From positions 1 through 23,136 of the IMG/VR virus record IMGVR_UViG_3300032677_000165: a stretch of 23,136 nucleotides of DNA. One strand, given 5' to 3'. Position numbers and translations under genes: made by a program. The stretch comes from a virus. The notes beneath the pieces are model-generated. The model saw nothing but the letters and a program-made list of their open reading frames with translations. It made no database searches and was not told the DNA's origin. Positions 1 through 7,958 of the stretch are shown piece after piece (within the stretch, counting starts at the first letter, position 1; the number at the start of each line of letters is the position of its first letter).

Positions 1-909
1 GTTAATGAGAGTACCCAACCCGCCGAGCACACCGCCAATATTCCCAAGAGTGCTAGATGGATTAGTAGTAGTGTTAATACTTCCAGCAATAGGCACATTT
101 TTAATAAAGCTAGACATCTGCCCCGCCTTAGTGAGTGGGTCATTCATCTGATTCAAATAATCCTGATAATTAGCTGCCCCAACGACATTACCGTAATTAG
201 TTATACCTGTGCCAATAGCATTTTGTGTGTTAATAGCATTCGTAGCTTGATTAGTAGCATTTAAACCCTGCTGTCCCAAAACGCTTGCAGCATTATTAGA
301 AAGGCCAATGCCCTGAATACCGGCAGTAGTACCAAATTGCATATTTTGCTGGGCATTATTAAACGCGTTCTGAAGCCCTGTTGCCTGAATATTACCAAGT
401 GTCTGCTGGAGTCCCTGCTGAGCTTGTCCCTGCATAAGCGCTTCACGCGACCCACCGAGTCCTCCTACCTGTGTGGCAGCGGATCCCAACTGCGGAAGCG
501 TATTAGCATAATTCTGGATAGCAGCGTTGGACTGCTGATTCATTACATTCTGAGTATACGGAGACATAAATGCTTTGACCGCATTAGGATCAGTCGCCAT
601 ATTCATGTAGTTGCCGCCTACATTTGAAGCGGCGGCAGCGTTATTTGCTGCTATATCAGAAGCCTGAGAAGTCTGACCGGTCACGCCTAGATTCGACGCC
701 CCCTGTGCAGCTTGTGTTACAAGCGGGCTGATCGGTTGATACGGTGTCATTCCCGTAGCACCAAAATACGACCCTAATCCATAATATGGAGTTTTTGTGG
801 GGTCAGTAAGAGCAGATGCAGTCGATAAATTTGAAGTGACGTACGGCTGCAGTACAGTAGGTACTGATGCTGCTGTAGTTGAAACAGTTGTGTCAGCGGC
901 TGATGCCAT
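1..909 (-). CDS. Internal-virion-type phage protein, 3' end outside the window
   Basis: The frame is open from an ATG at 909 to the window edge (303 codons, no stop), so the C-terminus is missing. An AAGGAG ribosome site lies 9 nt upstream of the ATG, and the gene starts 11 nt after the previous stop. The product is rich in Ala, Gln, Asn, Gly and Thr. Around residues 108-160 it carries AFMSPYTQNVMNQQ, then GGLGGSREALMQGQAQQG, then a Gln/Asn-rich segment. The MSPYxxxV ... GGSRxA arrangement recurs in phage proteins near the tail or ejection module. That the protein is internal or ejected is inferred from composition and position next to the hub and the 557-aa protein. No enzyme motif is visible in the part present. 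Family match likely; function uncertain. Confidence 0.8.
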   Translation of the reverse strand, partial: MASAADTTVSTTAASVPTVLQPYVTSNLSTASALTDPTKTPYYGLGSYFGATGMTPYQPISPLVTQAAQGASNLGVTGQTSQASDIAANNAAAASNVGGNYMNMATDPNAVKAFMSPYTQNVMNQQSNAAIQNYANTLPQLGSAATQVGGLGGSREALMQGQAQQGLQQTLGNIQATGLQNAFNNAQQNMQFGTTAGIQGIGLSNNAASVLGQQGLNATNQATNAINTQNAIGTGITNYGNVVGAANYQDYLNQMNDPLTKAGQMSSFIKNVPIAGSINTTTNPSSTLGNIGGVLGGLGTLIN

Positions 910-920
910 GTTCTTGCTCC

Positions 921-2594
921 TTAAACAGGAAGAAACTTATGTGATTTAACAGCAGGGGCTTGTTTCTTCCTGCCCGTCCGTGCCATACGGACTTTATCCA
1001 TCATTTCGTATAGTTTTCGCGATCCGGCTTCCGTTGAACCGTTTCCGAGATGTGAAACCACATCTGCTGGTACAACAAATTCGCCATCAGCAAGTGCAGC
1101 ACGTTGCGGTTTATTCCCGTGGATGACGGCAGGGATTGAGTCTGACATCCCATCGCCGGGGCCTCTGAGAAGTTTTCCGCCTGCTGCGTATTCATGAGTA
1201 GACCCCAAACCTTGATGAATATTCCCACCATGCGCGTAGGAATGCACATGCCCACCCTTACGACCATTAGCAAATTGACTAAAAAATGGGTCAATATTTG
1301 CCTCGCCAATTGACCCATACGCGGTGAACATGTCCCCCAATAACGTAGGGTCAAACGTATTGTACTGTGACGTACTGGAATCATTTGATGGGGATGACCC
1401 AAATGTAGATGTATCCGGGCTAGTGGCACTGGGTACATAGTCAGAATTCAACGGGGATAAACTCGGATCCCCCGACTGTGGCATCAAACTCGGGTCGGCA
1501 AGCATTTGAGCAATTGTAGGCGATCCGGGAGTGGATGTATCAGGAGTCGCAGACTGTCCGGCAGCGGCAGCGGCAACATCTTTATTCAAAATACCAGACA
1601 CATCTAAATTTGAATTCAAAACCATATCCGGCGGACTCAGATTAGGTGTTCCCTTGCTATATATAGGATCAAGTTTGGTAGACGGGGATACTGCATTAAG
1701 TAATTTTTCACCGCCGTTGAGTAATGTACCCAAACCGGGGACCACCATGTTTGCCCCTATTTTTGCAGCGTCCCACGCGGCTGTACCCCAATTTACAGAG
1801 CCACTATTACCCGTATCATTTGGATTTGGCATTACCGTTAGGGTAGAAGGGTCTGTTATAGGATTAGTGTCTAACGATAAAGGATCATTAGGATTCGAAA
1901 AAGAATTTACATAGTCGCTTACCTGACTAGTACTCATAGCTCCACTAGGTAGCCCAGATGGAGTAGTATCTCCACCAATAGTAGAAAAGTTATTTGGGTT
2001 AGTATTTAAAATATTATTTACTTGCGTAGGATCAAGCCCCGCAAATATTCCAGAGTTAGTTACAGGGGTGCCGCTAACATAAGTACTACCAGCCGGTGGA
2101 GCGCCAACTAAACCTGTACTGCTACCGCCGCCACCCGCATTACCTGAATCCCCTCCAGAAGGGGGAACTACTGTAGGAGGAGGAGGAGGAGCTACACCTG
2201 AATCCCCTCCAGAAGGGGGAACTACTGTAGGAGGAGGAGGAGGAGCTACTGTAGGAGGAGTACTCCCCGTTGTTTTATTAGTAGTCCAAGGTTTTGTAGC
2301 TAACTGATTAATTTTATTTATATACGCAGTTATAGCATCAGGCGATGGCTTAGCAGCCTGCTGTGCGTTGTACTGATCCATATAAGAGGTACTTGGCGTA
2401 ACAGTCTTATTAGCAGACTGGTCAGGATTTTCCTCCGTAGGCACTGCACCACCCCCATCGAAATGGAGGGTAGCTTCTTTATACGAGTCCATGCCCTGTC
2501 GAAGCCCCGCTTTCCAGTTAGGCAAAGTAACAATGCCCGATCCGTGAGCGTGAGGATGGTGGGCAAGAGGGCGAGGCATTCCGGGGATTTCCAT
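921..2594 (-). CDS. Large low-complexity virion protein with a conserved C-terminal phage domain
   Basis: 557 aa. The N-terminal 20 residues are His/Pro-rich. Residues about 114-151 are two copies of an 18-residue polyproline unit (VAPPPPPTVVPPSGGDSG), followed by a long Ser/Thr/Pro/Asn-rich linker. A hydrophobic Gly-rich stretch lies at about 273-301 (AKIGANMVVPGLGTLLNGG), of a kind seen in phage proteins that meet membranes. The C-terminal 120 residues hold the recognisable part: KGGHV at 446-450, GGKLLRGPGDGMSDSIP from 472, LADGEFVVPADVVSHLGNG from 501, and a basic tail ending FLPV. This C-terminal block is recurrent in uncultured-phage proteins, but I know of no assigned function. Position next to the 1-909 gene suggests an internal or ejected virion protein. 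TAGGAT precedes the ATG. Confidence 0.85.
   Translation of the reverse strand: MEIPGMPRPLAHHPHAHGSGIVTLPNWKAGLRQGMDSYKEATLHFDGGGAVPTEENPDQSANKTVTPSTSYMDQYNAQQAAKPSPDAITAYINKINQLATKPWTTNKTTGSTPPTVAPPPPPTVVPPSGGDSGVAPPPPPTVVPPSGGDSGNAGGGGSSTGLVGAPPAGSTYVSGTPVTNSGIFAGLDPTQVNNILNTNPNNFSTIGGDTTPSGLPSGAMSTSQVSDYVNSFSNPNDPLSLDTNPITDPSTLTVMPNPNDTGNSGSVNWGTAAWDAAKIGANMVVPGLGTLLNGGEKLLNAVSPSTKLDPIYSKGTPNLSPPDMVLNSNLDVSGILNKDVAAAAAGQSATPDTSTPGSPTIAQMLADPSLMPQSGDPSLSPLNSDYVPSATSPDTSTFGSSPSNDSSTSQYNTFDPTLLGDMFTAYGSIGEANIDPFFSQFANGRKGGHVHSYAHGGNIHQGLGSTHEYAAGGKLLRGPGDGMSDSIPAVIHGNKPQRAALADGEFVVPADVVSHLGNGSTEAGSRKLYEMMDKVRMARTGRKKQAPAVKSHKFLPV
2142..2249 (-). repeat. Two perfect 54-bp tandem copies encoding a polyproline unit
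   Basis: Positions 2142-2195 and 2196-2249 read as identical. Each copy encodes one 18-residue unit of Ala-Pro5-Thr-Val-Val-Pro-Pro followed by Ser-Gly-Gly-Asp-Ser-Gly in the 557-aa protein. A partial third copy begins at about 2248. Identity at the DNA level, not just the protein level, points to a recent duplication, probably by slippage. The unit would form a stiff polyproline linker. Confidence 0.9.
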
Positions 2595-2606
2595 AAAATG
2601 ATCCTA

Positions 2607-3374
2607 TTAAACCGCCGTATTAGAAATTAAAATGCCTTCTACCTGAATGCCAACCGCAGCAGTACTGGACGGTGTATTTGCTTGGAATTGCAAATCAGTT
2701 TTTTGCGGGTAAGCAAACGGAGTAACGCGGGTAACATTGAATGTGCTAGTGAAAGGAGTTTGCAAAACAATCTGCGTTACTCCGGTTGCGGAAATACTTT
2801 GTACTCTATAAGTACAATACGAACTAGATAAGTTACCTACTTGGTTAGACGTAGCTTGTACACGAGTCAAATAAAACGTATACCCGTTAGGTACGGTATA
2901 AATCGCCATCTGGCTTTTACCAATGCCCACTGCAATTTCAGCGTATTGAGTTGTAGTAAGCGTTGCAGATGGGCCGATATTGACAATGCCAACAGGAGCC
3001 GTCGCACTAGTAACAAATAAATTATTGATCCTTAAGTAGCTGTTAGTAGTGGCGACGTGAGTTGTGCCATTAAGCGTTACCGTTTCTGAAATTTGGTTAT
3101 AGCTTCCATCCAATCCCTGAACCAAAATAGTATTAGTTGTATCCGAAGACGAAGAACTCCACAGATACTGAATGGCAGCAGAAACGGGATATGCGGGATA
3201 CGCCGTAGCATTCTCCCAAACAGGGATAAACGTAGTACCTATAGCGGCTTGATACCCAAATATACTGACCGACGATACGCCCGACACGAGGCCCCGAGCG
3301 ACCTGTGTGTACCAAGGAGCCGCAAGGCTCGACTCAGTACTGCCTGATTGAGTAGGATAAAGGTTAATACTCAT
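2607..3374 (-). CDS. Beta-rich phage structural protein
   Basis: 255 aa, rich in Ser, Thr, Val, Ala and aromatic residues, with no charged clusters, signal peptide or membrane segment. Typical segments are GVSSVSIFGYQAAIG near residues 32-46, VQGLDGSYNQISETVTLNGT in the middle, and TNSYLRINNLFV just after. This pattern (QGLD...ETVTLNGT...SYLRIN) recurs in phage virion proteins of unassigned position. The start overlaps the preceding stop by 4 nt (ATGA), so the two genes are translationally coupled. Its place between the hub-like and internal-type proteins suggests a tail or vertex component. I cannot say more about its role. Confidence 0.75.
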   Translation of the reverse strand: MSINLYPTQSGSTESSLAAPWYTQVARGLVSGVSSVSIFGYQAAIGTTFIPVWENATAYPAYPVSAAIQYLWSSSSSDTTNTILVQGLDGSYNQISETVTLNGTTHVATTNSYLRINNLFVTSATAPVGIVNIGPSATLTTTQYAEIAVGIGKSQMAIYTVPNGYTFYLTRVQATSNQVGNLSSSYCTYRVQSISATGVTQIVLQTPFTSTFNVTRVTPFAYPQKTDLQFQANTPSSTAAVGIQVEGILISNTAV

Positions 3375-3721
3375 GTTGCTTGCGCCCCAGACACGGTGAT
3401 GTTTAGTCCCGTAGCAGAAGCTTTAACCTGAATACTATCGCTGGTATTCAAGATTTGAGTGCCGGTCCATTGCAACGTACTGTAAGCAGGTATCTGCACG
3501 TTATACAGAACCGCATTAGAGTTGTTTCCTGTGTTACCTGCCGTGGCTCCATACCCAACTAAATGGACGTAAGCCGTAATTGCTCCACCAGTTGTGTTGG
3601 AGATATCAATATCTTTGACATATCCCTGCGTATTTGGCGGAACAGTATATATAGTAGAGTAAGCCGTACCCATAGAAGCTTGGCACAACTTGGCAGCAAC
3701 GATGTTTTGAAACTGTGACAT
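3371..3721 (-). CDS. Small beta-rich phage structural protein
   Basis: 116 aa. After a short N-terminal helix (FQNIVAAKLCQA) the sequence looks like a compact beta-sandwich: a YTVPPNTQGYVKDIDISNT strand pair, then GGAITAYVHLVGYG, and a C-terminal ITVSGAQAT strand. The form (VPxNTxGYVKDIxxxNTT) is common among small phage head or tail decoration proteins, and no function is assigned. It overlaps both neighbours: the start overlaps the previous stop as TAATG, and the stop overlaps the next ATG as ATGA. That implies coupled production with the neighbouring structural proteins. Confidence 0.75.
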   Translation of the reverse strand: MSQFQNIVAAKLCQASMGTAYSTIYTVPPNTQGYVKDIDISNTTGGAITAYVHLVGYGATAGNTGNNSNAVLYNVQIPAYSTLQWTGTQILNTSDSIQVKASATGLNITVSGAQAT

Positions 3722-3939
3722 TAGCCGCTACCTGTATTGATCCACTGCAATACGGACGAAGCCAACGCTGCCGTAATCAACTGCTGGCTGTTGCTATCTA
3801 ACTGATTGTGGTAAATCTTTAGCTGGTTAACAAGCTGATTTTGCTGTCGCTGATCATACGTAGCGGGGGGCACCTGCATGTTTGGGCTTTTGGAGGGGAC
3901 CAGAACATTAGTGCCAAGATTTATGGAATACGTTGCCAT
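3721..3939 (-). CDS. Small phage protein, probable virion component
   Basis: 72 aa. The N-terminal third is extended (SINLGTNVLVPSKSPNM). The C-terminal two thirds are Gln/Asn-rich and probably helical (YDQRQQNQLVNQLKIYHNQL, then DSNSQQLITAAL). Short proteins with a YDQ...NQLR/KxYxNQLD core recur beside phage hub and fibre genes, so I read it as a real, conserved small gene. It overlaps both neighbours by 1 nt (TAATG). Function is unknown; an oligomerising or adaptor peptide is only a guess from the helix. Confidence 0.75.
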   Translation of the reverse strand: MATYSINLGTNVLVPSKSPNMQVPPATYDQRQQNQLVNQLKIYHNQLDSNSQQLITAALASSVLQWINTGSG

Positions 3940-6374
3940 TAGCGTCTTCCATCCGGGCGCATATCAATACGCATCGTACCCATCTGCCACTGGACATTCA
4001 ATGCCGATGAGTTTACGTTAAAGCTCATTTGACGCCCGCGAATACGAGTATAGATAGCCCCGGTATACTGTTCTATTGGGTAAGTATTTGGTGGGACTGG
4101 GGCAGGCACGGTATTAGATACCGTAGAGTCCGAGACGTTACCGATATCCCCGCCCGTCATGTAGGGCAAGCCAGAATTGTTACGGGGATTGAGCGTCAGA
4201 TAGATCTGCGGAGTCGTTGCAGTAGATCCCGCAAACGTAAAGTCGGGCAACATTCTCCAGACGTATGCGAAATGGTCGCCATTGGCTATGTCGAAATCCG
4301 AAGTTTGAATATAGGAAGAGATCGGCAGCGGATTGGTCGGATCAATTGAACCGTCGTTTACGCCAAACTCATGAAACAGAATCTGGTTTGGGGATAAAAA
4401 AGATACTTTAGTGTAGATAGTGTGGGTAGCAGCAGTCGTACCGTTAGCTGCACGAGTAACCCCATTAAGTGCCGTGCCAGTATTGCTGGTATAGGTAAAC
4501 TGTTCATTATTGATAACTACAGTACCCGTTTCTGGATAAGAGTAGGCGTTGATAATCTGGATACTGGTAATAGCCGCAGTCGTAGTGATGGCTGCACTCA
4601 AGTACGAAGTCTGAATACTGAATACCGCTAGCGGGTATGACTGCAACGATGAGTTATACCAAGCCGTACGGTTTAGCGTTCCGTAGTACCACGTATTTTC
4701 AGCGTAGTTATAGACAACGTAACTGTCGTTCACGTAACCCGTATTTGAAGATTGCGACCCGCCAAACAAGGACGGGTAAAACCACCAGATCTCGTTAAAC
4801 TGTTCGTTCTGACCGCAGGTAATCTGATAAGACTGCGACTGATTGATATTCGAGAATATGTACTTACGAACTGAACAGGGCAACTGCGTTACCGTACCAT
4901 TGTAGGTATAAAACTTATCTGTGCCCATCCAAAAAGTCGCTCCGTTCACCGAAATCATAGCGTAGGGAGACGCGATGGAAATATTGTCCATCATCAACTG
5001 AAAGCTGAATACGAACGGCGCACCAACGTACTGCATGGAGTAAAGGGCACGGTCAGTCCAAATCAAATTCTCCTGACGAGTACTTAAGCCGCCAACGATA
5101 TAAGAACCGGATGATAACACCTGCTCGCCAGACTGGTTATAGGTAGCGGGGGTCCATTCGTAAGGGATAGCCTGATCTGACCACCGTACCAGCATGGGGC
5201 TGAATACCTGCGTAAATGTGGCAGGGTTATAAGGAGTGGCCCCCAGCGCAATGGCAAATTGATTGGTAGTGGATACGATGACTTGGTTGACCGTTGTGGG
5301 CGCAGTCTTACCAGAGTAGCTAAAGTTAACCGGATCGCCAGCGGCGAGCGTTACAGACCCCGCTCCGCCCGAAGCGTTATTTACCGTGATAGTCGTATAG
5401 CCAGTATAAGTCGGAGATGCAGATACATAAGTCCCTGCCGGGATAGACGATCCGCCACTAGCTCCTGTGCCGAGCGATATTACAGCGCCATAGTCCACGC
5501 CCTGCGAATTAGCTACCACAAAAGTACTAGACGAAGTAACCGCTGAAACTACCGTCTGAGTGGTCTTGACGTACTGCGTAGCAGCCGTATTGATCGTTAC
5601 GGCGGGGGAAAATCCACTACCTGAGTATGCTGGCGTCCAGTAGTACATTGCCCCATCACTAATCGCCATGACAAGATTGTCACCAAAATTAGCTTGCGAC
5701 CAGAGCCGAAGCGGCAGGTAAGTCGTGATTAGCGAGCCGCCAGAAGTGACGCCGCCCCAACCGCCCTGCCCCCAAGCAGGACCGCCCCATCCAGAACCGT
5801 TATTGGTAACGGTGGCATTACCCGCGTTGATCTGATACGTAGCTGTAACCGTGCCGCCGCCCGGACCTGCCGTAGATGTAGCAGCCGAAGACGCGATGAT
5901 TGTGTAGCCAATACCGGGAGAGGTAATTGTGCCAATGACTTCGTACGAGCCGCTGATGGTCAAACCACCTACAGCCGTGGCCCCCGAAAAGGTAATCCAA
6001 GTACCTAGCGTCACTGCCGTTGAATCAACTACGGAAACTAATGGGCTACCGGAAGTCGTGTAGAAAGGATTCGTAAGCGTAGCCGTACCAGCTATAGGGG
6101 TAATGTCGTAGTACGTACTACCAAAATTTACGTAGTATTTTTGATTTGTCCCAAAAGCAATTAAGTTTTGCGATACGCTAGTTTCCCAATTCCAAAGCTG
6201 TCGCGCTACACCATAAAACGTATTAGGATAGTAGGCATTAATCCACCCGCCAATTTTCTCAGCGTGTCCTGCACGAAACCGGATTTTATTGCAGTCGTAA
6301 AAACCACCTTTACCAGAGTAGTTTGTTACTTCTCTGTTGATCCCCGGTTGAAATGAAATGGCATTAATAGGCAT
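3939..6374 (-). CDS. Large tail hub-like protein (P22 gp10-like role inferred)
   Basis: 811 aa. The start has FQPGINREVTNYSGKGGFYD and IRFRAGHAEKIGGW (residues 8-44). A core at about 395-535 contains LVRWSDQAIPYEWTP, LIWTDRALYSMQYVGAPF and FWMGTDKFYTYNG. The aromatic blade-like repeats suggest a beta-propeller. This family is common in uncultured short-tailed phages. Its position and fold-like repeats suggest the role of P22 gp10, the hub that closes the tail channel, but I see no diagnostic gp10 motif. Residues about 110-360 look like added beta domains, including a Trp/Gly-rich stretch (GWGGPAWGQGGWGG, 195-208). The ribosome site is weak (TAAGAA). Its stop overlaps the next ATG as TAATG. 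Confidence 0.8.
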   Translation of the reverse strand: MPINAISFQPGINREVTNYSGKGGFYDCNKIRFRAGHAEKIGGWINAYYPNTFYGVARQLWNWETSVSQNLIAFGTNQKYYVNFGSTYYDITPIAGTATLTNPFYTTSGSPLVSVVDSTAVTLGTWITFSGATAVGGLTISGSYEVIGTITSPGIGYTIIASSAATSTAGPGGGTVTATYQINAGNATVTNNGSGWGGPAWGQGGWGGVTSGGSLITTYLPLRLWSQANFGDNLVMAISDGAMYYWTPAYSGSGFSPAVTINTAATQYVKTTQTVVSAVTSSSTFVVANSQGVDYGAVISLGTGASGGSSIPAGTYVSASPTYTGYTTITVNNASGGAGSVTLAAGDPVNFSYSGKTAPTTVNQVIVSTTNQFAIALGATPYNPATFTQVFSPMLVRWSDQAIPYEWTPATYNQSGEQVLSSGSYIVGGLSTRQENLIWTDRALYSMQYVGAPFVFSFQLMMDNISIASPYAMISVNGATFWMGTDKFYTYNGTVTQLPCSVRKYIFSNINQSQSYQITCGQNEQFNEIWWFYPSLFGGSQSSNTGYVNDSYVVYNYAENTWYYGTLNRTAWYNSSLQSYPLAVFSIQTSYLSAAITTTAAITSIQIINAYSYPETGTVVINNEQFTYTSNTGTALNGVTRAANGTTAATHTIYTKVSFLSPNQILFHEFGVNDGSIDPTNPLPISSYIQTSDFDIANGDHFAYVWRMLPDFTFAGSTATTPQIYLTLNPRNNSGLPYMTGGDIGNVSDSTVSNTVPAPVPPNTYPIEQYTGAIYTRIRGRQMSFNVNSSALNVQWQMGTMRIDMRPDGRR

Positions 6375-6382
6375 CGTTATTC

Positions 6383-6802
6383 TTACTTGATTGCCAAGCC
6401 ATCTCGAAGCTGCTCAAGGGTCAAGCCGCCCGTATACTGGAAGTGGGCAAGCTCCTTGAAGGTCTCCCATTCACCGGCCCAGTCCAGCCCAGCCTCCTTG
6501 CCCAGCGCCCCGACCTTCTCCCAGATCGGATGAGACCCATCCCAGTCAGGCTTGCCATTGACCAGCGGCACCACGTCCACAGCACAATGGAAGTTGTGGA
6601 AAGACTCTCCACCCTTGGAATTGGTGACGATCTTGCCCGGGGCCGTGCGTCCCTGCGCGTACAAGGCATCCTGCGACTCATAGTCACGGTAGGTAGACGT
6701 AACCAGAATATCAATCGTATTGGCAACGCAAAGACCCATGAACCGCTCAACCTTAAGTTTTACGGGGGGCACGAGGTCATTCAGGTTGCGCGAGTTGATC
6801 AC
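6383..6802 (-). CDS. Endolysin, M15-family L-alanyl-D-glutamate-type peptidase
   Basis: 139 aa, the usual size of a single-domain M15C endolysin. It cleaves the peptide stem of peptidoglycan in the periplasm. Visible motifs are STYRDYESQDALYAQGRT (36-53), SFHNFHCAVDVVPL (67-80) and ELAHFQYTGG (117-126). By family comparison the zinc ligands are H69, D76 and H120, and E117 is the catalytic acid. There is no signal peptide, so release depends on the holin encoded directly upstream. The start is GTG, overlapping the holin stop by 4 nt (GTGA), so endolysin translation is coupled to the holin. The motif has His-Cys where Gly plus a small residue is more usual (H72, C73). The exact bond cut is inferred from the family. 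Confidence 0.92.
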   Translation of the reverse strand: MINSRNLNDLVPPVKLKVERFMGLCVANTIDILVTSTYRDYESQDALYAQGRTAPGKIVTNSKGGESFHNFHCAVDVVPLVNGKPDWDGSHPIWEKVGALGKEAGLDWAGEWETFKELAHFQYTGGLTLEQLRDGLAIK

Positions 6803-7230
6803 TGATCATCCTTGCCTTTGCTGTTGAACGCATTAGCGATATGAGGTGCGGTTTGCTCGACACTGCGCCCAATGATGTACCCACTAATACCGATTTTAAC
6901 GATAGTCCAAAGCTCCATAGCTTCTGCTTCAGTCATGTTTGGAGCGGAGAACCCGAACCAACGAGCACCAATAAGGCCAGCAAAGAAGACCATCATCAGG
7001 GGTCGCCAATTGCGCTGTAGCCAGCTACTACCCTGCGCTTCAGCAAGAATCACCTTGCTCTGGGAGTCCAGAAGCTGTCGTTCATAGTCCATGGTCTGCT
7101 CAGCAGCAGCCATCTGTGCTTCAAGTATTTTCTGTTGAAGCTGGATCTTGGCATCGCCGGAAGGAAGGACGTGTTCTATGACATCCGATACCGGTTTAAA
7201 GATACCACTAACTATGTCTGACCAGCCCAT
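6799..7230 (-). CDS. Holin, 3TM/GTA-holin family
   Basis: 143 aa. The N-terminal half is an amphipathic, coiled-coil-like helix (about residues 28-66). It is followed by the hallmark SWLQRNWRPLMMVFFAGLI (69-87), which begins the first membrane segment (77-94). A second membrane segment lies at 107-123 (LWTIVKIGISGYIIGRS), and the tail is charged. This matches the family called holin of 3TMs for gene-transfer-agent release (Pfam PF11351, from memory), although only two clear membrane helices are seen. It would permeabilise the inner membrane for the endolysin that overlaps it. GGAGGG lies 4 nt before the ATG. Confidence 0.88.
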   Translation of the reverse strand: MGWSDIVSGIFKPVSDVIEHVLPSGDAKIQLQQKILEAQMAAAEQTMDYERQLLDSQSKVILAEAQGSSWLQRNWRPLMMVFFAGLIGARWFGFSAPNMTEAEAMELWTIVKIGISGYIIGRSVEQTAPHIANAFNSKGKDDQ

Positions 7231-7231
7231 A

Positions 7232-7459
7232 TCACCCTCCGTGTGGGAAGAACACCAGCTTCACGAGGATACCGGACATACCCGCAATAAGCAGAAGCCC
7301 TACTTTAACAGCGAGGCCATTCATCTTATCCAGAGCTTCCTTAGTCTCAACCCCAGACTTCAGGATTCCATTGTACCGTTCGGCGCATACCGCTTCATGT
7401 GTTCCAATCTGCATTTCTACTTTCCGCAACCGGTCAAATAGCTCTGGTTCGCTAGCCAT
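7232..7459 (-). CDS. XhlA-like small membrane protein, probable holin partner
   Basis: 75 aa. Residues 1-47 form a charged helix with heptad character (ELFDRLRKVEMQIGTHEAVC). One membrane helix lies at about 48-71 (GLAVKVGLLLIAGMSGILV), and the tail is short (FFPHGG). This cytoplasmic coil plus C-terminal anchor is the layout of haemolysin XhlA-type proteins, which accompany phage holins. It ends 1 nt before the 3TM holin and starts 2 nt after the preceding stop, so it belongs to the lysis cassette. It could itself be a single-span holin or a regulator of the neighbouring holin; sequence alone does not decide. Confidence 0.78.
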   Translation of the reverse strand: MASEPELFDRLRKVEMQIGTHEAVCAERYNGILKSGVETKEALDKMNGLAVKVGLLLIAGMSGILVKLVFFPHGG

Positions 7460-7461
7460 GA

Positions 7462-7614
7462 TTAAGCAGTCGGTTCAGGTTTCGGAACCTGCTGTTCGGC
7501 CTGTGTCTTGATCTTGACAATCAGGGGCCACGCGCCGGTCTTCGACGGCAGCTCGCCAAGCGTAGTCAGGATTGCGTTTACCTCGTCAACGGCGAGGGTC
7601 AAAGTGATGTCCAT
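7462..7614 (-). CDS. Short conserved phage protein (50 aa)
   Basis: The frame runs from an ATG at 7614, overlapping the preceding stop as TAATG, to TAA at 7462-7464. The product starts MDITLTLAVDEVNAILTTLG, continues with ELPSKTGAWPLIVKI, and ends in a Pro/Gln-rich tail (QQVPKPEPTA). The VDEVNxxLxxLGELP...VWPLIxKI pattern recurs as a small stand-alone protein near phage fibre or lysis genes. I know of no assigned function. It is probably a small helical cytoplasmic protein. Overlap with its neighbour and conservation of the pattern support it despite its length. Confidence 0.8.
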   Translation of the reverse strand: MDITLTLAVDEVNAILTTLGELPSKTGAWPLIVKIKTQAEQQVPKPEPTA

Positions 7615-7934
7615 TAAGCACTCCAAGGCAGGGGGGGTTGAACGATAGGGGGATTTGCCTGTTCCGCGATGTTAGCAGAAAGGTAATCAAGGACCGCCTG
7701 ATCCGCGCCGTGGTTAGGAATCCAGCCCATCACCTGCGCTGAAGTCAGGTTGGGGTAGGCAGTAAAATCGCCCGGATTGGGAGCGCCAACAGGATCGGTA
7801 AACGTCTGCTGTGCTGAATAAGTCCCGTCCGTAGAAATAACCTGCGATACCACAGAGGTTACAACCTGACTCAGCCCATCCAGAGACGGGGCGACATTCA
7901 GGGTTAGGATATTAAAAGTCGTTGTGATGGTCAT
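7614..7934 (-). CDS. Phage protein, DUF7936-like
   Basis: 106 aa. The first half alternates like beta strands (ITTTFNILTLNVAPSLDG ... VISTDGTYSAQQTF). It is followed by FTAYPNLTSAQVMGWI (about 58-73) and a short helical segment, and it ends PPLPWSA. The order (TDGxYSA, then FTxYxxLTxAQVxGW, then a final PW) is that of a small phage family I recall as DUF7936; the number is from memory. These genes commonly sit beside fibre or tail genes as structural or assembly proteins. GGAG lies upstream of the ATG, and the stop overlaps the next gene as TAATG. Confidence 0.75.
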   Translation of the reverse strand: MTITTTFNILTLNVAPSLDGLSQVVTSVVSQVISTDGTYSAQQTFTDPVGAPNPGDFTAYPNLTSAQVMGWIPNHGADQAVLDYLSANIAEQANPPIVQPPLPWSA

Positions 7935-7958
7935 GAATTTCCGACTCCGTTGTCGTGA

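Noticed and set aside
1001-1438. Frame of 145 codons overlapping the 557-aa gene
   Set aside because: It lies wholly within the longer gene, has no ribosome-site support, and shows no recognisable motif, while the 557-aa frame carries the conserved FLPV-ending domain.
7476-7491. Hairpin caggtt-tcgg-aacctg near the end of the 50-aa gene
   Set aside because: The 6-bp stem lies inside coding sequence (Pro/Lys codons) and has no T-run, so it is not called as a terminator.
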